From the NCBI GenBank assembly GCA_965660935.1, contig CBFIBR010000004.1, positions 17,426 to 81,425 of the forward strand: a stretch of DNA of 64,000 nucleotides. Reading direction: 5' to 3'. Positions 58,218 through 64,000 of the stretch are shown here, piece after piece. The notes below the pieces were generated by a model, which was not told the origin of the DNA, ran no database searches, and saw only the letters and a program-made list of their open reading frames with translations. The position numbers and the translations under genes are program-made. The first letter of the stretch is position 1; each line of letters opens with the position of its first letter. Source of the DNA: UBA1172 sp002457135. Its GTDB lineage: Bacteria; Pseudomonadota; Alphaproteobacteria; Puniceispirillales; UBA1172.

Positions 58218-59003
58218 ATGGCCGGGGATGATAACAGGCCGATTTCCGATACCGCACAACGTATCATGACGGCGCTTTTCATTCTGCCTCTGCTGGTGAT
58301 TGTCTGGGGTGGCAGCTGGCCCCTGGTGGGTATTGCGCTGGTCATGGGCGGGATCATGCTGATGGAAACACTGACCATTTCGGGTGTCAGGCTGATCTCC
58401 CCTCGCGGGATTGCGCTTTCGGTGCTGGTCATGGCCCCGACCCTGCTGATGCTGGCCGGGTTTGTCGATACCATCGTTTTCCTGGTGGTGGCGGCATCCG
58501 GGCTGGCGATGCTATCACGGTCACTGGTCATGGCGTTAGTGATCGTCTTCCTGATGCTGACTATCCACGGAACAGCGGTCCTCGCCCTTGATGAAGGCGG
58601 TATCTCATGGATGCTGATGATCGCGCTGGTGGTGACCGCCGCGGACAGCATGGCTTTTTTCGTTGGGCGGAGGATCGGCGGACCAAAGCTCGCGCCTTCG
58701 ATCAGCCCCTCCAAGACATGGAGCGGTGCAATCGGTGGGCTGCTGGGCGGTGCGCTGGCAGGGGGTATCGCCGGGGCTGTGTTCGGTGCGCCTGTCCTGT
58801 TCATGGCCCTGTTCGGGCTGATTATTGCTGATCTGTCGATCGGGGGGGATTTGCTCGAATCCTTCTTCAAACGCGCCCATGGGGTGAAAGATTCAGGTAA
58901 AATCCTGCCCGGGCATGGCGGTATTCTGGATCGCTGTGATGGCTATCTGCTGGCGGTACCGGCGGCCCATCTCGCGCTTGTCATGGGGTGGCTCCATGGC
59001 TGA
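58218..59003 (+). CDS. cdsA: Phosphatidate cytidylyltransferase
   Basis: Makes CDP-diacylglycerol from phosphatidate and CTP, the branch point of phospholipid synthesis. 261 residues, multi-pass inner-membrane protein (about seven helices), with the C-terminal signature FKRAHGVKDSGKILPGHGG followed by ILDRCDG. FVGRRIGGPKLAPSISPSKTW precedes it as the conserved SP(S)K segment. Overlaps dxr by eight bases. Confidence 0.94.
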   Translation: MAGDDNRPISDTAQRIMTALFILPLLVIVWGGSWPLVGIALVMGGIMLMETLTISGVRLISPRGIALSVLVMAPTLLMLAGFVDTIVFLVVAASGLAMLSRSLVMALVIVFLMLTIHGTAVLALDEGGISWMLMIALVVTAADSMAFFVGRRIGGPKLAPSISPSKTWSGAIGGLLGGALAGGIAGAVFGAPVLFMALFGLIIADLSIGGDLLESFFKRAHGVKDSGKILPGHGGILDRCDGYLLAVPAAHLALVMGWLHG

Positions 59004-60198
59004 GAGGCAGAAAACAGTCGCGCTTTTCGGGGCGACAGGCTCCATCGGCAGCTCCACGCTTGATCTGGTGCTGCGGCATCCTGAACGGTTCCGGGTCTCC
59101 ATCCTGACGGGGGGCCGCAACGTCAAGTTGCTCAGCCAGCTTGCGCTCAGGTTCCGTCCTGATCATGTCGCCATCGCTGATGAAAAACTGCTCCCCGAAT
59201 TGCGGGATAATCTTGCCAGTGAGGGGGCCAGTGAGGGGGCCGGTGAGGGAATTGAGGTGCATGGCGGGGATGCCGCGATTGCCGATCTCGCCCGCATTGA
59301 TGCGGACCTGACGGTGGCGGCGATCACGGGCATGGCCGGGTTGATGCCGGTGCTGAACGCGGTTGAACGTGGCGGCGTGGTGGCGATTGCCAACAAGGAA
59401 TCCATCGTCACCGCCGGTGCGCTGATCCTTGAGGCGGCGAAAAAATCAGGGGCGGTTCTGCTGCCGATGGATTCCGAACACAACGCGATCATGCAGGCGA
59501 TGGTCGGCCAGAAACCTGAAAGCATTGACCGGATTATCCTGACCGCCTCAGGCGGGCCGTTCTGGGACTGGTCCGGGGAACAGATGCAATCCGCAACCCC
59601 GCAACAGGCCGTCAATCACCCGAACTGGTCCATGGGGGCGAAAATCTCGGTAGACTCCGCCACCATGATGAACAAGGGGCTTGAGGTGATTGAGGCAGGC
59701 GTGCTGTTCGATCTGCCCGAAGACAGGATCAGGGTGATGATCCACCGCCAGTCGCTGGTCCATGGCATTGTCTGCTATCGAGATGGCTCGATGCTGGCGC
59801 AGATGGGGGATGCTGATATGCGGGTGCCGATATCGCATTGCCTGGCCTGGCCGGATCGGCTGGACTGGCAGCCAGAACCGCTCAGCCTGGATGCGCTGGC
59901 CAGCATGACGTTCGAACAGCCTGACCCTGACCGCTTCCCCTGCCTTGAGCTGGCGCGGGAGGCGATGCGGACAGGCGGGCTGGCCCCGACATCGCTGAAT
60001 GCCGCCAATGAGGTGGCGGTTGAACATTTCCTCAACGGAAGCATCGGTTTTCTTGATATTGCCGGTCTCAATCGGCATATATTAGATACCATTGATCATC
60101 CGGCTTCACTGGCGCTTGACGCTATTATCAGCCATGATCGCATGGTGCGGAAATCCTGCCATGAATGGCTGGCCCAACAACACGGAATAAACAGGTAA
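58996..60198 (+). CDS. dxr: 1-deoxy-D-xylulose-5-phosphate reductoisomerase, with a short internal repeat
   Basis: Second enzyme of the MEP isoprenoid pathway. 400 residues: NADPH-binding VALFGATGSIGSSTLDLV (8-25), ITGMAGLMPVLNAVERGG, VAIANKESIVTAG, PMDSEHNAI (metal site), SGGPFWDW, WSMGAKISVDSATMMNKGLE, VHGIVCYRDGS. Residues 74-85 are ASEG-ASEG-AGEG, coded by three 12-base units (59215-59250), placed between the first domain strands, where DXRs vary. Start 58996 is inside the end of cdsA; an earlier ATG (58915) is within cdsA. DXP is also a substrate of PdxJ in this window. Confidence 0.95.
   Translation: MAERQKTVALFGATGSIGSSTLDLVLRHPERFRVSILTGGRNVKLLSQLALRFRPDHVAIADEKLLPELRDNLASEGASEGAGEGIEVHGGDAAIADLARIDADLTVAAITGMAGLMPVLNAVERGGVVAIANKESIVTAGALILEAAKKSGAVLLPMDSEHNAIMQAMVGQKPESIDRIILTASGGPFWDWSGEQMQSATPQQAVNHPNWSMGAKISVDSATMMNKGLEVIEAGVLFDLPEDRIRVMIHRQSLVHGIVCYRDGSMLAQMGDADMRVPISHCLAWPDRLDWQPEPLSLDALASMTFEQPDPDRFPCLELAREAMRTGGLAPTSLNAANEVAVEHFLNGSIGFLDIAGLNRHILDTIDHPASLALDAIISHDRMVRKSCHEWLAQQHGINR
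59215..59250 (+). repeat. Three tandem 12-bp units inside dxr
   Basis: GCCAGTGAGGGG, GCCAGTGAGGGG and GCCGGTGAGGGA, in frame, coding ASEG, ASEG and AGEG. The first two are identical. Confidence 0.88.
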
Positions 60199-60204
60199 AC
60201 AACG

Positions 60205-61284
60205 ATGGAATTTGTGTTCAGTCTACTCGCCTTTCTGGTGGTGCTAACCCCGGTCGTCTTCTTTCACGAGCTGGGCCATTTCTGGGCGGCCAGGCGATCC
60301 GGTGTCAAGGTTGAGGTGTTCTCGGTAGGCTTCGGAAGGGAGCTTTTTGGCTACACCGACCGCGAGGGGACGCGCTGGCGTTTCTCGCTCCTGCCGCTTG
60401 GCGGTTACGTCAAGATGGCCGGTGATGGTGACCCGGCCAGCACGCCCTCGGCCGATGCCGCAACCATTGAGGGCAGCTTCCATGCCGCCAGCCTCAAGGC
60501 AAAGGCGTTTATTGTGGCGATGGGGCCGATTGCCAATTTCATCCTCGGGATCGCCATTATCGCGGTTGTCTATATCGGCGTTGGCAAGGCCATTATCCCC
60601 AATCAGGTTGGTGAGGTGATTGAGGGCGGTGCCGCCGAGGAAGCCGGGATCATTTCCGGTGACAAGATCATTTCCATCAATGGATACAATATCAATGAAT
60701 TTGCTGATCTGCGGGGGATTATCTTTGAAAATCCGGGCCGCACCCTGCCGATCACGGTGGATCGTGACGGTGACCTGCTTTATCTGTCTGTAACGCCACT
60801 TGTTGTTGATGATCAATGCCTTGGCACCACCTATGGCCAGATCGGGGTCCGTTCCGCCGGTGGTGAGCTGAAACGCTATGGCCCTGTTGAGGCGGTGATG
60901 TCTGCCTCTGTTGACAGTTTCAGGATGGCGATTGCCATGCTGCGCGGTCTTGGGCGACTGGCCAGCGGCAACGCCAACAAGGGTGAGATCGGCGGGCCGG
61001 TGAAAATCGCGGAAATGTCGGGGCGTGTGGCCTCACAAGGGCTGCTCAGCCTGGCCATGTTTGTGGCGATCATCTCAATCAATCTCGGGCTGGTCAATCT
61101 CTTGCCTGTCCCGGCCCTTGATGGGGGTCACCTGATGTTTTTCGGGCTTGAAGGGATCATGGGGAGACCGCTCAACGCCAGGGTTCAGGAACAGATCATG
61201 CGGGGCGGCATCGCCCTGTTGCTCAGCCTGATTGTGGTGCTGACCTTCTTTGACATTCTGGGCAATGTCACGAAACAGTGTTAA
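60205..61284 (+). CDS. rseP: RIP metalloprotease RseP
   Basis: Site-2 zinc protease in the inner membrane that cuts within transmembrane segments, releasing anti-sigma factors or clearing signal-peptide remnants. 359 residues: HExxH zinc site in VVFFHELGHFWAARRSGV (His21, Glu22, His25), a PDZ domain (about 125-205, GGAAEEAGIISGDKIISING) and the third zinc ligand motif NLLPVPALDGGHLM. Only one PDZ is clear, against two in E. coli RseP. Between dxr and bamA, the standard order. Confidence 0.95.
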   Translation: MEFVFSLLAFLVVLTPVVFFHELGHFWAARRSGVKVEVFSVGFGRELFGYTDREGTRWRFSLLPLGGYVKMAGDGDPASTPSADAATIEGSFHAASLKAKAFIVAMGPIANFILGIAIIAVVYIGVGKAIIPNQVGEVIEGGAAEEAGIISGDKIISINGYNINEFADLRGIIFENPGRTLPITVDRDGDLLYLSVTPLVVDDQCLGTTYGQIGVRSAGGELKRYGPVEAVMSASVDSFRMAIAMLRGLGRLASGNANKGEIGGPVKIAEMSGRVASQGLLSLAMFVAIISINLGLVNLLPVPALDGGHLMFFGLEGIMGRPLNARVQEQIMRGGIALLLSLIVVLTFFDILGNVTKQC

Positions 61285-61290
61285 ATCCCT

Positions 61291-61318
61291 TTAACGATGG
61301 AATTAAGGCGGCTATAGT
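61291..61318 (+). promoter_or_regulatory. Possible internal promoter for bamA
   Basis: TTAACG (61291-61296), 16-base spacer, TATAGT (61313-61318), 28 bases before bamA, in the 61-base gap after rseP. It does not resemble a sigma-E promoter. Confidence 0.45.
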
Positions 61319-61345
61319 AATTGCTGGATAATCAAGGGATTTGTC

Positions 61346-63616
61346 ATGAAGCGAGTACTTGCCATCATCCTGCTGGTTTTGGTTGCTTTATATGGTCAGG
61401 GTATCAGCCCGACCATGGCTCAGTCCGGTGATGTCACGATCACTGAGATCAGGATCGAGGGGGCGCAGCGGATTGACCCTGCCACCGTGCTTTCCTATTC
61501 ATCGCTGTCGGCGGGTGATACGGTTTCCCGCAGCAGTCTGAACCGTGCCGTTGGCCGACTGTTTGCCACCAATCTGTTTGAGGATGTGTCCATCGGGCTT
61601 GACGGTACGGTGGTCGTCATCGAGGTGCTGGAAAACCCCATCATCAACCGCATTTCGATTGAGGGCAATGACGTGCTCCCCGATGAGCAGTTGCTGGAAT
61701 TCATCGATATCAAACCCCGCCGTGTGTTCACCGAAAAGGTCGCCCTTGATACCAAGGCGCTGCTGATGGAAATCTATCGCCAGTTCGGCCGTTATGCCGC
61801 GGTGATTGAACCCAAGATTATCAAGCTGCCGGATCGCCGGGTTGACCTCGTCTTTGAAATTGATGAAGGCCCGCTGATTAAAATCTCGACGATTAAATTC
61901 ATCGGCAATAATGCCTTCAGTGACCGTGCGCTCAAGAATGTGATCGGATCCCGTGAGGCGAAATGGTACATCCCCTTTGGCACCAATGACAAATACGATG
62001 CCAACAGGCTTTCGCTTGATACCCAGAAACTGCGCCAGTTCTATCTGCAAAACGGTTTTGCCAATATTGATATCGTGCGCTCCACCGGTGAACTGCTGGC
62101 GGATCGCAGTGGCTTCGTGTTGACCTTCCAGATCAGGGAGGGGGGCGAGTATCCCGTCAAATCGGTGACGGTAAACTCAGAAATTGAGGGCGTGGATACC
62201 GATCAGCTGCTCGAAATCAGCACGATTGAACTCGATGAACTCTATGATGTGCGCAGGCTGGAGGAAACCCTGTCGCTGATGACCAACAAGCTGGGTGAGT
62301 TTGGTTACGCCTTTGTTGACCTGACCCCGGATATTCAGGTCAATAATGAAGACACCACGCTGGATATCATCATCAACGTTGGCGCCGCCCGCAAGAATTA
62401 CGTTGAAGCCATCAACATCAACGGCAATGACCGGACGCTGGACAGCGTTATCCGCCGCCGGTTTGAACTGGTGGAGGGCGACAGTTTCAACCAGCTCAAG
62501 CTGACCCTGTCTGAACGCAATGTCCGCAACCTCGGCTATTTCTCCAAGGTCAGTGTTGACGTCGTTCCCGGCAGCAGTGGTGAGCAGTCGGTGGTTGAGA
62601 TGAATGTCGAGGAAACCGCAACAGGCAGCTTCCAGCTCGGGTTTGGGTATTCAACCTTCGATAAGGCCTCGCTGACCTTCGGGATCAACGAAGCCAACTT
62701 CCTCGGCACCGGTCGCGGCGCCCGCGCCAGCATCAGCCTGTCGGACAAGACGACGAATTTCAGGGCCGGTATAACTGAGCCGTATCTGTTTGACCGTAAC
62801 CTGATTGGCAGTGTCGATATCTTCCAGGATTCGATTGAATACACCAGCGTTGAGCTGGAAAAGAAGGGTTTTGACTTCGGCCTCGGTTTCAGCGCGGCTG
62901 ATGATTACCGTCACCGGATCGGCTACACGCTTGCTGATACCGAAACGAAAACCACATCCTCCACGGCCCTGTCTGAAAGCGGGGATGAGGGGGCCAAGCT
63001 GATATCCGAGGTTTCCTACACCCTGACCAAGGATAAAAGGGACAGCCGGATTGATCCGCGTCGTGGCTACCTGCTCCAGTTTCGGGAGAGTTTTGCCGGG
63101 CTTGGCGGTGACAGCACCTACCTGAAAACCGTCATCAGGGGCCAGTATTTCAAGCCGCTCTATTTCAACGCCTTCGTCATCGGCCTGGATGGTGAGGCGG
63201 GGTATATTGACGGGCTTGGCGAAAACGTCACCCGGTCAAACCGCTTCATCCTCGGTGGCCGAAAGGTCAGGGGCTTTGAATCGGGCGGCATCGGCCCGCG
63301 TGATGCTGGGGATAACTCCGCCGTTGGCGGTAACCAGTACTATGTCGCCAGCACCAACCTGACCTCTGATTTCGGCTTTGATAAAGACCTTGGGATGCGC
63401 TGGACGGCCTTTGTTGATGCCGGCAGTGTCTGGGGGACGGATTACCCCAACAACGTCATCAAGCCTGATGATGACAGCCTGCGGTCATCCTTCGGTTATG
63501 GAATTCTCTGGGATACGGTGATCGGGCCGATGTCCTTTGTCTGGGCATACCCGATTGATAAGGAAAGTCATGATGAAGCAAAGGTCTTCCAGTTCAAGTT
63601 TGGTGGACGCTTCTAG
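61346..63616 (+). CDS. bamA: Outer-membrane protein assembly factor BamA
   Basis: Central beta-barrel of the BAM complex that inserts outer-membrane proteins, LptD among them. 756 residues: signal peptide (1-25, ending TMAQS), five POTRA domains (about 27-350; ITEIRIEGAQRIDPATV opens the first), and a 16-strand barrel with the GGRKVRGFESGGIGP loop-6 motif and a terminal Phe (FGGRF). AAGGGA precedes the ATG. The start codon of skp lies inside the last 47 bases of this gene. Confidence 0.97.
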   Translation: MKRVLAIILLVLVALYGQGISPTMAQSGDVTITEIRIEGAQRIDPATVLSYSSLSAGDTVSRSSLNRAVGRLFATNLFEDVSIGLDGTVVVIEVLENPIINRISIEGNDVLPDEQLLEFIDIKPRRVFTEKVALDTKALLMEIYRQFGRYAAVIEPKIIKLPDRRVDLVFEIDEGPLIKISTIKFIGNNAFSDRALKNVIGSREAKWYIPFGTNDKYDANRLSLDTQKLRQFYLQNGFANIDIVRSTGELLADRSGFVLTFQIREGGEYPVKSVTVNSEIEGVDTDQLLEISTIELDELYDVRRLEETLSLMTNKLGEFGYAFVDLTPDIQVNNEDTTLDIIINVGAARKNYVEAININGNDRTLDSVIRRRFELVEGDSFNQLKLTLSERNVRNLGYFSKVSVDVVPGSSGEQSVVEMNVEETATGSFQLGFGYSTFDKASLTFGINEANFLGTGRGARASISLSDKTTNFRAGITEPYLFDRNLIGSVDIFQDSIEYTSVELEKKGFDFGLGFSAADDYRHRIGYTLADTETKTTSSTALSESGDEGAKLISEVSYTLTKDKRDSRIDPRRGYLLQFRESFAGLGGDSTYLKTVIRGQYFKPLYFNAFVIGLDGEAGYIDGLGENVTRSNRFILGGRKVRGFESGGIGPRDAGDNSAVGGNQYYVASTNLTSDFGFDKDLGMRWTAFVDAGSVWGTDYPNNVIKPDDDSLRSSFGYGILWDTVIGPMSFVWAYPIDKESHDEAKVFQFKFGGRF

Positions 63617-64000
63617 CATCTTGGCCTTTGCCCGCTGGATATTCTGCCTGTTCATCCTTGTTTGCGCCAGCAGTGTGCCGCTATCGGCGCATGCCCAGGA
63701 AACCGATCAACCCGGCACCCGCCCAATCGGTGAGCTGATCGGCATTGTCGATATTGCATCGGTTCTCCAGCAATCCGATGCCATCACCATCATCCGCAAG
63801 GCCATAGATGAGCAGAACACCCTGTTCCAGTCTGAAATCTCACAGGAAGAGGTTGAGCTTCGCAACGCGGAAAAACAGCTCAATGAGGACAAGACCAGCA
63901 TCAGCAAGGAAGAATTCGAAGTCAGGCTGGCCGGGTTTGAAGAACGTGTTATCCGCCTGCAACGTCAGATTCAGGCCCAGAAAAACGGTTTTGACCGCGC
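63570..64000 (+). CDS. skp: OmpH/Skp family periplasmic chaperone, N-terminal part (3' truncated by window edge)
   Basis: Trimeric periplasmic holdase for outer-membrane proteins on the way to BAM. The frame begins ATG-ATG at 63570 inside the end of bamA, with AGGAAAG five to six bases before it, and stays open to the window end: 143 residues seen. A long signal peptide (through about residue 42, SVPLSAHAQE) is followed by IGIVDIASVLQQSDA, the conserved start of OmpH domains, and a charged coiled-coil region (EVELRNAEKQLNED, FEERVIRLQRQIQAQKNGF). It is the usual gene after bamA. The window ends two bases into the next codon. Confidence 0.9.
   Translation, partial: MMKQRSSSSSLVDASSILAFARWIFCLFILVCASSVPLSAHAQETDQPGTRPIGELIGIVDIASVLQQSDAITIIRKAIDEQNTLFQSEISQEEVELRNAEKQLNEDKTSISKEEFEVRLAGFEERVIRLQRQIQAQKNGFDR

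Overview
The window reads as a contiguous piece of an alphaproteobacterial chromosome, moderately GC-rich and densely coded, with no gene-free stretch above 300 bases and no tRNA, rRNA or CRISPR array that I could recognise. The alphaproteobacterial assignment rests on gene order (lptC-lptA-lptB-ptsN; folK, rpoZ-rsh-DUF2062-pdxJ-acpS-lepB-rnc-era-recO-parC; proS-lolC-lolD-dnaE; rpsB-tsf-pyrH-frr-uppS-cdsA-dxr-rseP-bamA-skp), on the short prolyl-tRNA synthetase, on a cysteine-poor (non-zinc type) HemB and on a leucyl-transferase Bpt. The MttB-type methyltransferase, AzlCD, and iron-binding protein would fit a marine lineage such as SAR116, but that last step is only inference.

Layout. 1-2114: the 3' part of glmS, then an AT-rich segment holding a small membrane protein and a peroxiredoxin; the segment ends in a second, degenerate copy of the glmS 3' end, so it looks like an island inserted at the glmS terminus. 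2122-8352: lptD, then a divergent operon of two glycosyltransferases and an asparagine-synthase-type amidotransferase, probably for surface glycan. 8366-16605: housekeeping and repair genes (DUF924, an FAD-linked dehydrogenase, tsaC/sua5, cysQ, an SRAP protein overlapping an AlkA-type glycosylase, cytochrome b561 and cytochrome c', two transporters). 16704-20533: ptsN, lptB, lptA, lptC and an RNase D, all on the minus strand. 20664-23370: azlCD, a cupin, and a Fur-box-controlled iron-binding protein.

23631-29466: an accessory metabolic cluster, with a non-pyrrolysine MttB homologue, a CoA-ester lyase of the malyl-CoA lyase kind, a hydroxypyruvate/glyoxylate-type reductase and a glycerate 2-kinase, next to a PLP serine/threonine dehydratase. 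Three of these are serine-cycle-type reactions. 29622-42871: dapA, smpB, a family 5 uracil-DNA glycosylase and NYN-domain protein, folK, rpoZ, rsh and the long housekeeping run to parC. 42887-50390: bpt, ilvA, hemB on the minus strand, then a 3-hydroxyisobutyryl-CoA hydrolase-like gene, proS, lolC and lolD. 50483-64000: dnaE, then the translation/cell-envelope superoperon from rpsB to bamA, with the start of skp running off the end.

A recurring oddity is short in-frame or intergenic tandem repeats: five 12-bp units inside acpS, three 12-bp units inside dxr, a 24-bp Ala/Pro/Glu repeat in the tail of rpsB, four 11-bp units just upstream of a likely rpsB promoter, and a G-run array upstream of mttB. 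Together with the glmS-flanked island and the partial serine-cycle cluster these are the most interesting parts of the window.
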